Shown: positions 44,068-54,973 of the stretch, in pieces
Position numbering within the stretch: position 1 is the first letter of the stretch
Layout of the letters: each line of letters opens with the position of its first letter
Source: Papio anubis
Lineage: Eukaryota > Chordata > Mammalia > Primates > Cercopithecidae
Direction: 5' to 3'
DNA length: 64,000 nucleotides
Assembly: GCF_008728515.1 (NCBI RefSeq)
Contig: NC_044976.1
Coordinates: 32,573,376 to 32,637,375, forward strand
Program-made: the position numbers and the translations under genes
The notes under the pieces: model-generated
What the model was told of the DNA's origin: nothing
The model's database searches: none
The model's input: only the letters and a program-made list of their open reading frames with translations

Positions 44068-45254
44068 ACCTTCATGGTTAAAGCTTTGATATAAACAGTT
44101 TTTGTCCTGAAAGGACTGACTTTGACCTTAGGAGTAGACTATTTATTTTGGGAAAACCCTTTAAATGGGCTTTTGGTTACAAAACATTGAGCGAATAACT
44201 CCCTCCCACAGCCCTGGAGGAATGAACTGATATTGAGCTACTATACTCAATGCCGTTGACTGCTTAGAGGCCATTAGACAGGCCTGCCCAGTCCGCTGAA
44301 TGAGAAATGAGCATTTGTAGCATCAGCAACTGCCAGAGAAGAAAAGATCCCAGGAAAGCAAGCCAGGCCTGGGCAGGTACGCCTGAGAGGAGGCACTAAG
44401 GAAGACTTGCCTTACTCTTCCAGGTCACAGGGCTATTGGGCCTGATCTTGGGAGCACAGATGTCTCAGAACACTCCTTGTGCTGGGGGGCGGGGGGTGGC
44501 CTCCTACTCAGTAAGACAATGTGAGCAGGCAGTGCTCTGGAACACCCTCAGAAATGACTGGATGAGCCTTTGAGGGAGGCTCTGTTCCTGCAGCCAAGCC
44601 ACACTGGGAGCCTTTGTAATTTATGCTATTAGTTGAAAGGCATTCCCACAGGCTGATGACGTCTGAGACATCCTAGTTACAAACAGATAGTTGACAAAAG
44701 TAGAACAAGACTGCTTCTTAGATATCTGCTTCCCCACTAGCACCTCATCAGTGTATCCCATGCATCTTTGATCTCAGTAGTCATAGACATTGTCACTTTA
44801 ATAGATGAATCATATTTCTCTTTACACATGCATAACCACAATTTATTTAAACAGTCACTTTTGTTGGAGCAACCTGAAAGCATTGTGGTTTTGAGATAAG
44901 CAAGGCAGGGATGAGAAGAAAAGGGAGCATTGGCCTTTAAGTGTAGTAACTTGTGACCCTGGGGAAACAGCCCATTTGGCTTGGTATCAGAATCATGCCC
45001 ATATACTCAGGTGCTCACTCTCAGCTGTACCCTTCCCTTGTTCTGTCCTGACCCTGCTGGTCTATGGCTCAGCCATGTGACACTCTGCTTGACTTCTTCT
45101 TATAGGACAGGTATTGGCACACAAGTCAGCTGAAACTGATTGCCCTGTGTGCATGGCAAACCCTCTCACTCTAGGCAGTTAGGCACTCAATTTTAAGTAT
45201 ATCATCTCTTCTGCTCATGGAATACTGCACACTTCCCTCAAGGCAAGCTGCAGG
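44068..45254. other. Single-copy stretch, nothing recognised
   Basis: No repeat, exon or RNA gene recognised. G-rich GGGGGGCGGGGGGTGG block at about 44483. Confidence 0.5.
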
Positions 45255-45370
45255 CCACCTGTTCTGGTTCTCTCTGTCTCTGTCTCTTTCTCTCAGTATG
45301 TGTGTATCTCTCTCTGTCTCCTCCCAAGACACACACATACATACACACACATACACACATAGACACACTT
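45255..45370. repeat. Compound simple repeat (CT)n and (CA)n
   Basis: CTCTGTCTCTGTCTCT blocks followed by ACACACATACATACACACAC blocks. The frames of 69 and 79 residues across it are artefacts. Confidence 0.9.
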
Positions 45371-46154
45371 TTTTCCACATCTCCTTTTTGTTTTGATCAT
45401 AAGGAAGCAGTGTGGCATGGTGTCTACACCAACATCATGCGTGTTGAATTCTTTCAGTTAAAGATAGTGCATTGGTCACATGTGTTGATTTTCTCTACTT
45501 CCCCAGACACCACAAAAATGATAGCAATGAATTTTTTTTAGAGGACAAAAAGTACAGGAAGAAAAAACACAATGAGTGAAAGGTTTCAACAATTTTTTAA
45601 AATGCACAGCAAAAGGAGGTGTAGTAATTTTTATCAGGGAGAAGGAAGTTGCACCAGAAAGTCCTTCCAGAGGCAAATATTCATGAGAGTAAAGAGAAGA
45701 GAGATGATTTGCCGTGCACAAGGGTCCTTGGAGAGTTCATGACTTGAAGGCCCTAGACAGGGTGTAGGGCAGTGGGGGAAACTCAGGGCTACAAAACAGA
45801 TTAGTTGAAAGTCTCTACATTTAGTGGCCAAACTCTCCTGTGGATTGTACAGATGGTTCACTGAAATTTCCGTTTCACTAACTTCCTCCTTCCTAGCAGA
45901 TCCCTGCTTTTGTTAGACTCTCAATCCCTCTTCCATGAAGCATATGCTTCAAGGGAAGAGGCGATTCTCAGATCTAAGGGATGGATTTTGATTGTCTAAG
46001 TCAGTAAGCACATGACAGTTCAAATGGGCTCCAATAGGGTAGGGTGGGGGAGGATCATATCTCGGGTTAGTCCAATCACATAGAAAATATGTACTAGGAG
46101 AGAGACTTTTCTCTAGTTATCTTCAGTTGAATGCAAACATGAAAGTATATAGCC
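45371..46154. other. Single-copy stretch, nothing recognised
   Basis: No repeat family recognised with confidence. Confidence 0.45.
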
Positions 46155-46312
46155 CAGTGCTTCTCAAACTTTCATGTACACTTGAATCACCTGATTATCT
46201 CATTAAAATGCAGGTTATTCTCAGTATGCCTGGGACAGGGATTGAGATTCTGCATATATGACAAGCTTTTGGGTGATGCCAATGCTGCTGGTTCAAGGAC
46301 CACATTTGAGTG
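46155..46312 (+). mobile_element. hAT/MER1-group element
   Basis: CAGTGCTTCTCAAACTTTCA, TTGAATCACCTGATTATCTC, GAGATTCTGCATATATGAC, GATGCCAATGCTGCTGGTTC and ACCACATTTGAGTGACAGAG are the order of a MER5/MER1-group element. Confidence 0.7.
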
Positions 46313-46670
46313 ACAGAGGCACAGCTCAAGTCCTAATGGCACAATTTTATGGTTGTGAAAGGAATCAGCTCATTCGAATCATATGCTAAAGAGAGCAAAG
46401 CAAAGAGCCTGAAAAACCACTAGTGCTAGATGCTATCACTGAGCCACTGATCCACATCACACCAGGAGCACTTCCTACCTTTGAACTTCCAACTACGTGG
46501 GATATTTTTGCTGAAGACAGTGAAACTTAGGTCTCTGTCAATTACAGCTAGACTCTTGGGAAGGAGGGAGTTATTCTCTGGAGAAGGAAAACAGAAGAGG
46601 ACCAGGATTCAGAGATGGCAGGTATGGGGAAGCTGGGAGCCAAGTACAAGACTGAAAACAGGAATCAATT
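46313..46670. other. Single-copy stretch, nothing recognised
   Basis: No feature recognised. Confidence 0.5.
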
Positions 46671-46685
46671 AAAAGTCTGCACACA

Positions 46686-46984
46686 GGCCAGGCATGGTGG
46701 CTCACGCCTGTAATCCTAGCACTCTGGGAGGCTGAGGTGGGTGGATCACGAGGTCAGGAGTTCTAGACCAGCCTGACCAACACAGTGAAACCCCTGTCTC
46801 TACTAAAAATACAAAAATTAGCCAGGCGTGGTGGTGCATGCCTGTAATCCCAGCTACTCAGGAGGCTGAGGCAGGAGAATTGCTAGAACCTGGGAGGCAG
46901 GGGTTGCAGTGAGCTGAGATCATGCCACTGCACTCCAGCCTGTGCAGTGAGAGACTCTGAGACTCTGTCTCAAAAAAAAAAAAA
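46686..46984 (+). mobile_element. AluS, full length with target duplication
   Basis: GGCCAGGCATGGTGGCTCAC to a clean A-tail. The target duplication AAAAGTCTGCACACA occurs at 46671-46685 and 46985-46999, exact over 15 bp. Confidence 0.95.
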
Positions 46985-46999
46985 AAAAGTCTGCACACA

Positions 47000-47110
47000 A
47001 ATGAGGCATGAAGGAATTTTCAGGGTGGTCGAAATATAAACATTTATCTAATGTACAATGAATATTTTTCATTTATATTTACTATACATAAATTATATCC
47101 CAATAAAAAA
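47000..47110 (+). mobile_element. Probable old L1 3' end fragment
   Basis: AATGTACAATGAATATTTTT, AAATTATATCCCAATAAAAA resemble the 3' end phrase of L1M elements. Confidence 0.45.
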
Positions 47111-47369
47111 TGTTTTAACAGCCTACACATGGAATGGTGATAGCCCCTGGGTGGGGGCTTGCCCATACCTTGCCCCATGTCTAGTTCTTTAGAAGCTAAA
47201 ACTCTACCAGCCAGGCAAAAGATAAAAGGATTCTTCTTCAGGTTAAATGGAATGGGTCCAAAGAAAAGACTTTACATATTGTCATTTGAGAATTTCCAAA
47301 TGAAACATCAGCTTGGTGTCTGATCACCTTAAAGTACATCCCACTAGCTGATAATTCCCCCCACTCAGT
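47111..47369. other. Stretch without recognised feature
   Basis: Balanced to AT-rich, no repeat or exon recognised. Confidence 0.45.
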
Positions 47370-47658
47370 CCCATACACAGAGATTTCAATCATCTATTTA
47401 GTGCTTATTACCTTAATGGACAATAAAGGACACTTAAGAAAAGACTAAAACAAAAAATAGAATAAAATAAACAAAATAACACCAATATCAAAACAGGAAA
47501 AAAAAAAGTTGAAGAAAATAGAGATAATATAGGACTCAGAAAAAAACCTTAAAGATAATATAGAATTAGTATACTGAGAGCCATAGGAGAAGATATTGAT
47601 GCATTAAAGAACAGAGTTTATAAAAGAAGCAACAATAAGGAGACAGGAAAGTACTATT
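47370..47658 (+). mobile_element. Old L1 (L1M-type) 5' region, part 1
   Basis: A-rich sense-strand sequence resembling the 5' region of an old L1. The same kind of sequence continues at 52051, so it is the target into which the L1PA-type element inserted. Confidence 0.5.
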
Positions 47659-47671
47659 AGAAATTAAGAAT
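47659..47671. repeat. L1 target duplication, left copy
   Basis: AGAAATTAAGAAT, matching 52038-52050 exactly over 13 bp. The nick site (TT before AGAAAT, i.e. TTCT/AA on the other strand) fits the L1 endonuclease preference. Confidence 0.9.
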
Positions 47672-48696
47672 GGGGGGGTTGAGCAAGATGGCCGAATAGG
47701 AACAGCTCCAGTCTCCAACTCCCAGCGTGAGTGATACAGAAGACGGGTGATTTCTGCATTTCCAACTGAGGTACTGGGTTCATCTCACTGGGGCGTGTCA
47801 GACAGGGGGTTCAGGACAGTGGGTACAGCCCAACAAGCGAGAGCCAAAGCAGGGTGAGGCATCGCCTCACCTGGGAAGCGCAAGGTGGAATTCCCTTTCC
47901 TAGCCAAGGGAAACTGTGACACACAACACCTGGAAAATTGGGTCACTCCCACCCTAATACTGCATTTTACCAAGGGTCTTAGCAAACGGCACACCAGGAG
48001 ATTATATCCTGCACCTGGCTCAGAGGGTCCCACACCCACGAAGCCGCCCTCATTGCTAGCACAGCAGTCTGAGATCTAACTGCAAGGTGGCAGCGAGGCT
48101 GGGGGAGGGGTGTCCACCATTGCTGAGGCTTAAGTAGGTAAACAAAGCTGCTGGGAAGCTTGAACTGGGTGGAGCCCACCACAGTTCAAGGAAGCATGCC
48201 TGCCTCTGTAGACTCCACCTCTGGGGACAGGGCATAGCCAAACAAAGGCAGCAGAAACCTCTGCAGATGTAAATGTCCCTGTCTGACAGCTTTGAAGAGA
48301 GCAGTGGTTCTCCCAGCACAGAGTTTGAGATCTGAAAATAGACAGACTGCCTGCTCAAGTGGGTCCCTGACTCCCGAGTAGCCTAACTGGGAGACATCCC
48401 CCACTAGGGGCAGACTGACACCTCACACCTCACACGGCCGGGTACACCTCTGAGATGAAGCTTCCAGAGGAATGATCAGACAGCAACATTTGCTGTTCAG
48501 CAATATTCACTCCTCTGCAGCCTCTGCTGCTGATACCCAGGCAAACAGGGTCTGGAGTGGACCTTGACTCCAGCAGACCTGCAGCTGAGGGTCCTGACTG
48601 TTAGAAGGAAAAATAACAAACGGAAAAGACATCCACACCAAAACCCCATCTGTACGTCACCATCACCAAAGACCAAAGGTAGATAAAACCACAAAG
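47672..48696 (+). promoter_or_regulatory. L1 5'UTR with internal promoter
   Basis: 1025 bp between the element start and the ORF1 start. A YY1-type motif CAAGATGGCCG lies at 47684-47694, the usual place for start-site positioning. The region is otherwise close to the L1PA 5'UTR by eye and contains several AACAAAG motifs of SOX type. Whether it is active cannot be told from sequence. Confidence 0.8.
48445..48573 (+). promoter_or_regulatory. 129-bp 5'UTR segment (KRAB zinc finger target region)
   Basis: Begins after GGGTA with CACCTCTGAGATGAAGC and ends ACCTTGACTC before CAGCAGACCTGC. The youngest hominoid L1s join GGGTA almost directly to CAGACCTGC. In hominoids ZNF93 is known to bind this 129-bp segment, and its loss in later L1PA3 allowed escape. 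Binding in this species is inference. Confidence 0.75.
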
Positions 48697-49574
48697 ATGG
48701 GGAAAAAGCAGTGCAGAAAAGCTGGAAATTCTAAAAATCAGAGGACCTCTCCCCCTCCAAAGGAATGCAGCTCCTCACCAGCAATGGAACAAAGCTGGAC
48801 GGAGAATGACTTTGATGAGTTGAGAGAAGAAGGCTTCAGACAATCAAACTTCTCCGAGCTAAAGGAGGAATTACGAACCCAGCACAAAAGAAACTAAAAA
48901 CCCTGAAAAAAGATTTGACAAATGGCTAACTAGAATAACCAATGTAGAGAAGTCCTTAAATGACCTGATAGAGATGAAAACCATGACACGAGAACTACAT
49001 GACAAATACACAAGCTTCAGTAACTGACTCGATCAACTGGAAGAAAGAGTATCAGTGATTGAAGATCAAATGAATGAAATGAAGTGAGAAGTGAAGTTTA
49101 GAGAAAAAAGAGTAAAAAGAAATGAACCAAACCTCCAAGAAATATGGGACTATGTGAAAAGACCAAATCTATGTCTGATTGGTGTACCTGAAAGTGACGG
49201 GGAGAATGGAACCAAGTTGGAAAACACTCTGCAGGATATTATCCAGGAGAACTTCCCCAACCTAGCAAGGCAGGCCCACATTCAAATTCAGAAAATACAG
49301 AGAACGCAACAAAGATACTCCTTGAGAAGAGCAACTCCAAGACACATAATTGTCAGATTCACCAAAGTTGAAATGAACAAAAAAATGTTAAGGGCAGCCA
49401 GAGAGAAAGGTCAGGTTACTCACAAAGGGAAGCCCATCAGACTAACAGTGGATCTCTCAGCAGAAACTCTCCAAGCAAGAAGAGAGTGGGGGCCAGTATT
49501 CAACATTCTTAAAGAAAAGAATTTTCAACCCAGAATTTCATATCCAGCCAAACTAAATTTCATAAGTGAAGGAA
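48697..49574 (+). pseudogene. L1 ORF1: L1 ORF1 remnant (RNA-binding protein), broken
   Basis: L1 ORF1p is a trimeric RNA-binding chaperone with a coiled coil, an RRM-like domain and a C-terminal domain. Here the start ATG at 48697 is intact, but a small deletion shifts the frame and gives a stop at 48895-48897. In the correct frame further stops occur near 49025 and 49086, where CGA codons have become TGA (CpG decay). An open part resumes at 49091 and covers the RRM and most of the C-terminal domain, with motifs EIWDYVKRPN and RRATPRHIIVRF. The last 50 or so residues are lost in the deletion at about 49575. It cannot give a normal protein. Confidence 0.92.
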
Positions 49575-51817
49575 TTCCAAAATTGACCATGTAGTTGGAA
49601 GTAAAACACTCCCCAGCAAATGTAACAGAACAGAAATTATAACAAACTGTCTCTCAGACCACAGTGCAATCAAACTAGAACTCAGGATTAAGAAACTCAA
49701 TCAAAACCGCTCAACTACATGGCAACTGAACAACCTGCTCCTGAATGACTACTGGGTACATAATGAAATGAAGGCAGAAATAAAGATGTTCTTTGAAACC
49801 AATGAGAACAAAGATACAACATACCAGAATCTCTGGGACACATTTAAAGCAGTGTGTAGCAGGAAATTTATAGCACTAAATGCTGACAAGAGAAAGCAGG
49901 AAAGATCTAAAATTGACACCCGAACATCACAAACAAAACAATTAGAGAAGCAAGAGGAAACACATTTAAAAGCTAGCAGAAGGCAAGAAATAACTAAGAT
50001 CAGAGCAGAACTGACGGAGATAGAGACACAAAAAACCCTCCAAAAAATCAATGAATCCAGGAGCTGGTTTTTTGAAAAGATCAACAAAATTGATAAACTG
50101 CTAGCAAGACTAATAAAGAAGAAAAGAGAGAAGAATCAAATAGACACAATAAAAAATGATAAAGGGGATATCACCACTGACCCCACAGAAATACAAACTA
50201 CCATCAGAGAATACTATAAACACCTCTATGCAAATAAACTAGAAAACCTAGAAGAAATGGATAAATTCCTGGACACATACACTCTCTCCAGATTAAACCA
50301 GGAGGAAGTTGAATCCCTGAATAGACCGATAACAGGCTCTGAAATTGAGGCAATAATTAACAGCCTACCAACCAAAAAAAGTCCAGGACCGGATGGATTC
50401 GCAGCCAAATTTTACCAGAAGTACAAGGAGGAGCTGATACCATTCCTTCTGAAATTATTTCAATCAATAGAAAAAGAGGGAATCCTCCCTAACTCATTTT
50501 ATGAGGCCAATTATGGTATCATCCTGATACCAAAGACTGGCAGAGACACAACAAATAAAGAGAATTTTAGACCAACATCCCTGATGAACATCGATGCAAA
50601 AATCCTCAATAAAATACTGGCAAATCGAATCCAGCAGCACATCAAAAAGCTTATCCACCATGATCAAGTGGGCTTCATCCCTGGGATGCAAGGCTGGTTC
50701 AACATACACAAATCAATAAACGTAATTCAGCATATAAACAGAACCAAAAACAAAAACCACATGATTATCTCAATAGATGCAGAAAAGGCCTTTGACAAAA
50801 TTCAACAGCCCTTCATGCTAAAAACTCTCAATAAATTCAGTATTGATGGAACGTATCTCAAAATAATAAGAGCTATTTATGACAAATGCACAGCCAATAT
50901 TGTACTGAATGGGCAAAAACTGGAAGCATTCCCCTTGAAAACTGGCACAAGACAGGGATGCCCTTTCTCACCACTCCTATTCAACATAGTGATGGATGTT
51001 CTGGCCAGGGCAATTAGGCAAGAGAAAGAAATAAAAGGTATTCAATTAGGAAAAGAAGTCAAATTGTCCCTGTTTGCAGATGACATGATTGTATATTTAG
51101 AAAACCCCATTGTCTCAGCCCAAAATCTCCATAAGCTGAGAAGCAAATTAGCAAAGTCTCAGGATACAAAATCAATGTGCGAAAATCACAAGCATTCCTA
51201 TACACCAATAAAAGACTAACAGAGAGCCAAATCATGAATGAACTCCCATTCACAATTGCTTCAAAGAGAATAAAATGCCTAGGAATCCAACTTAAAAGGG
51301 ATGTGAAGGACTTCCTCAAGGAGAACTACAAACCATTGCTCAATGGAATAAAAGAGGACACAAACAAGTGGAAGAACATTCCATGATCATGGATAGGAAG
51401 AATCAATATCGTGAAAATGGCCATACTGCCCAAGGTAATTTATAGATTCAATGCCATCCCCATTAAGCTACCAATGACTTTCTTCACAAAATTGGAAAAA
51501 TCCTGAGTTCCAGTTTGATTGCACTGTGATCTGAGAGATGATTTGTTATAATTTCTGTTCTGTTTACCAATTCTGTGAAGTGTTTATTGCGGCACTATTC
51601 ACAATAACAAAGACTTGGAATCAAATGTCCATCAGTGACAGACTGGATTAAGAAAATGTGGCACATATACACCATGGAATACTATGCAGCCATTAAAAAG
51701 GATGAGTTCATGTCCTTTGTAGGGACATGGATGAAGCTGGAAACCATCATTCTCAGCAAACTATCGCAAGAACAGAAAACCAAACACCACATGCTCTCAC
51801 TCACAGGTGGGAATTGA
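49575..51817 (+). pseudogene. L1 ORF2: L1 ORF2 remnant (endonuclease/reverse transcriptase), broken
   Basis: ORF2p normally has about 1275 residues: endonuclease, Z region, reverse transcriptase and a cysteine-rich C-terminus. Here about the first 200 residues are deleted, so catalytic endonuclease residues such as E43 and D145 are gone while the D205 and SDH (229-230) region remains at about 49585 and 49660. The frame is open to 51219 and keeps reverse transcriptase motifs SPGPDGF, TGTRQGC and FADD (51073-51084). A frameshift near 51150 moves the reading to another phase, with a stop near 51386. After an inverted filler at 51502-51580 only the last 80 or so residues remain, ending SLTGGN at 51817. 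Function is excluded. Confidence 0.93.
51482..51580. repeat. Inverted filler at the ORF2 deletion junction
   Basis: 51502-51564 is the reverse complement of the ORF2 segment at 49622-49685 (about 4 differences). 51567-51580 (CCAATTCTGTGAAG) is the reverse complement of 51482-51495 (13 of 14). Sense ORF2 sequence resumes at 51581 with GTTTATTGCGGCACTATTC. Confidence 0.85.
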
Positions 51818-52037
51818 ACAATAAGAACACTTGGACACAGGAAGGGGAACATCACACACTGGGGCCTGTTGTGGGGTCGGGGGAGGTGGGAGGGATAGCA
51901 TTAGGAGATATACCTAATGTAAATGATGAGTTAATGGGTGCAGCACACCAACATGGCACATGTATATATATGTAACAAACCTGCACATTGTGCACATGTA
52001 CCCTAGGACATAAAGTATAATAAAAAAATTTTTTTAA

Positions 52038-52050
52038 AGAAATTAAGAAT
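52038..52050. repeat. L1 target duplication, right copy
   Basis: AGAAATTAAGAAT, identical to 47659-47671. Confidence 0.9.
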
Positions 52051-53290
52051 AGGAGGAAAAAACAAAACACTTAAATAAAAGGTATAGATAGTAAAGATAA
52101 TAAAATCTATTAGAAAGAAGAAGAAAAAGATAGTGATGGAAAATATTAAAAACCACATAAGAGCTTTTAGAAAACCAATCCAACAATTCAACATCTGACT
52201 AATGGGGGAAATATAAAATGAGAACAGAGAAAAAGGGAGAGGAAGAAAGTGCCACAAAATTGATTTGATATGAATAATATTTCCTGGAACTAGGCTGCAT
52301 CTTCTACTTTGGGGCTTACATAAAATTTCAGAACACCAGGAAGAAAGAATAGATCCCAAAAGATTCCAAAGAGAAAAAAAACTATATGCAAAATAATAAT
52401 CAGAATGGCATTTAACTTCCTAAGAAAAAAAACTGGAAACTAGATGCCATCACATTTTTAAATAAAATATTATTTTCAGCCTTAAGTTTTACATTCAGCC
52501 ACATTAGAAATTGTGTGCAGATAAAATAATATTTGAAGACTTAAAAGACTCAGAAAAAAATAACTTTTATGCACCCTTTCTTTATAAACTGCTGAAGGAT
52601 GTGCTCCAGCACATTTAGGGAGGAATCTAAGAAGGAGGAAGACAAAGGATCAAGAAACGGTGGATCCAATCCAGGATAAAGGCAAAGGAAGTCCATGGAG
52701 GATAACTGTGCAAAAGCCCTGTAGATTAACTGGTACAACTGAAAATAAGAGGAAGAAATTCTTTACAATGAAGATCTCCAGCAATTTTTTTAATGAGGGA
52801 ATATCACAAAATATGTGATATGATAGAATTTTTATAAAATGTAATAATAGGTAGATTGTAACCTGATTAATTTTGAAAACTTTAAAGACAGATGTGAAAA
52901 AATAAGCAAGTGAAATAGGCAACTATTAACTCTAAAGAAAATAAAAATCTTTTCAAGAAGGGAAATACAGTAAACGCTGATCACTTACTTTAGGGAAAAC
53001 AATAACAGGACTATATTAGGATGCTGGGGTTCGAATGAAGTAGGGTGTGGGGAGACAGTGAATTTCTCCCTCCCATAAATCAAGAAATAGAAGTCCTGCA
53101 TAGGCATAAACATGGAGATGCAGATGTAAAGTTAATGCCAGGAAAAACACCCCAAAATAGTTTAAAATGATTAGGTCAGGGACTGCTCTTTTTCATTATA
53201 AACTTTTTTATATTATTTGACTTGTTTTTAACCATGTATATTGTTTTAAAACACTTATAAAAGTTAAGATTTTTAAAATAGTTATTTTTT
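52051..53290 (+). mobile_element. Old L1 (L1M-type) 5' region, part 2
   Basis: TTATGCACCCTTTCTTTATA, CTGCTGAAGGATGTGCTCCA, AGGAGGAAGACAAAGGATCA and GGATCCAATCCAGGATAAAG follow the recalled order of an L1M 5' region. It continues the A-rich segment broken at 47658, so a young L1 sits in an old one. Confidence 0.6.
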
Positions 53291-53339
53291 AAAGTTGCTG
53301 CATAAATAAATAAATGAGAATATCATCAGGCCATGAGCC

Positions 53340-53675
53340 ACAGATCTGGGTTCTCTTCTGGTCTCCCCACTCATGAGCTGAATGGCTATCAACAGGGCAT
53401 TGGATCTCTCTAGGTTTCTGTCCAAGACCATCCATCCTCTCTGGGTTTCCTTGTTTCTCAATCACCTGCAGACCCACAGGAGTCAGACAAGCCTGAACTC
53501 CAGATATGATCCCATTACTGTGTCACCTTGAACAAATTACCCCTTTCCCTTCTCTCAGCCTCTGTTTCTGTAAAATGGGGGTAATGATACCACCTTTAAA
53601 GAGGGCATTAGGGGGATGACATGAGGCTGTGCCCACCATGGGGCTTTTAGATGCTCAGTGGATATCAATAACATG
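53340..53675 (+). mobile_element. MIR fragments
   Basis: CCACAGATCTGGGTTCTCTT with CTCATGAGCTGAATGGC, then CTGTGTCACCTTGAACAAAT, CTCTGTTTCTGTAAAATGGG and GGTAATGATACCACC are two partial MIR copies or one with an insertion. Confidence 0.65.
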
Positions 53676-54039
53676 AACCACAAGGGCCGGAGGGAAATCA
53701 GATGAAAACAGCAAGACAGGGTCAAGCTTCAGGAAACCAGGATGGCAGGAGAGGGGCCTGATGGCACGGCATCCCCTTAGGCAGGACATACCTAAGTCCT
53801 CTCCCCTGCTGTACAGGCCCCTGCACCACTGAAACTGAGATGAAATTTCCTCCCCACCCTCCTTCATTTTCATATTCAGTTATTTGCTTAACAGGGAGAG
53901 AAGGATTTTTCTTTCTGAAAGTTCAGTCTGTGATTTCTGTGCCCCCAGTGGCCTCTGGAATCCCGTTCTGCTCAGGCGAGAGCGCTCTTTTCAAGCTGTC
54001 AGTAGGGGGAAGATGACAAGGCTTTAATGAAGTCAAGTC
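53676..54039. other. Single-copy stretch, nothing recognised
   Basis: No feature recognised. Confidence 0.5.
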
Positions 54040-54560
54040 ATCATTTTTTCATGGCGCACAAGACTGCAGGCCGGCAGCTCTGCTGGGGAGGGAAGATGGA
54101 GATGATTTTTTTTGCCTTGGTCTCCTCCCTGATGCCCCTACATCCTGTCCCCGACCCTCAGAGCTGCTTCACATAAACAAGCCCAATGCTGTGGGAGTTC
54201 CCTAAGGCCACTGGCTGGACCACTAAAGAGGGCACTAAAGTCTAATGCCATTAATCACCCAGACGCAGCACTGGCAGATTCTTGGCTCAGCTGGGAGCTC
54301 CCTCTCCTCCCTGCCCCCAAGAGAATGAATCTGTCGATTTTCTCCCTGTGATTCAACCAGCAGCTAATATTAACATGCCTTAAATCATAGAGACTCCCAG
54401 AAGTCAGGTTTTTGCTAGTTTTCCTACAAATGAGCCACCAAATTTAGCCAGAAATGCTTTCTATTTAAATAAAGACTATGCATCCATTTGGAAAAAATAT
54501 ATTTCAAGGTCTAGTTAATATATCTGATTCCCTGAACTCCTCCCACAGTCCTGTATAATT
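54040..54560. promoter_or_regulatory. Candidate conserved noncoding element
   Basis: A repeat-free block of 500 bp with TAATGCCATTAATCACC, CAGCTAATATTAACATGCC, CAAATTTAGCC and CTATTTAAATAAAG type motifs (homeodomain and MEF2-like). Inference from composition only. Confidence 0.3.
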
Positions 54561-54794
54561 CAAAAGCCCCAGTGAAAGGAGATACTCATCTGCTGATAGG
54601 AATTCACATCCCTGAAAGCAGAAAAATAAAAAGCCTCCTTTTGTGCACAGGATTGCCTTGGATACAGCTGTGAACATCTTTGAAAAATCTGCCACCGGCG
54701 TGGCTTGGGTTGGGCGGAAGAAAATACAAAGAATCAGTCCATGACCCCAGTCTTCCCAGGGCTACCCCATGATCTCCTAGGTGGTGGTCTAGGT

Positions 54795-54973
54795 TCTTAA
54801 GCTTTATCAGGTAGCAGAATCACCTAGAGGGCTTATTAAAACACAAATGGATGGGCCTCCGTCCGAGTTTCTGATTCAGTGTATGTGGAGTGGGGCCCAG
54901 GAATTTGCATGTGTGACAAATTCCCGAGTGATGCTGATGCTGCTGGTCTGGGACCATACTTTGAGAACCAGTG
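54795..54973 (-). mobile_element. MER5A, antisense
   Basis: GCAGAATCACCTAGAGGGCT, GTTTCTGATTCAGTGTATG, GATGCTGATGCTGCTGGTCT and ATACTTTGAGAACCAGTG are MER5A in reverse. Confidence 0.85.

Larger units (their letters stand above)
47672..52037 (+). mobile_element. L1PA-type LINE-1, 5'-complete, internally rearranged
   Basis: A 4366-bp copy that begins at the true L1 5' end (seven G, then GAGCAAGATGGCCGAATAGG) and ends with an L1 3'UTR, AATAAA at 52019-52024 and a short A-tail. The 13-bp target duplication shows one insertion event. It is about 1.7 kb shorter than a full-length L1 because of two internal deletions: one joining ORF1 to ORF2 near 49575, and one in ORF2 between about 51501 and 51581. 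The 1025-bp 5'UTR includes the roughly 129-bp segment lost in the youngest hominoid L1s, so an L1PA3-or-older type is likely; L1PA5-7 is my guess from the ORF1 start. It lies inside an older L1. Confidence 0.93.

Noticed and set aside
49091..49594. 167-residue open frame
   Set aside because: It is the C-terminal part of L1 ORF1, cut off by upstream stops and the ORF1-ORF2 deletion.
49768..51219. 483-residue open frame, the longest in the window
   Set aside because: It is the L1 ORF2 reverse transcriptase region (SPGPDGF, TGTRQGC, FADD), truncated at both ends; not a host gene.
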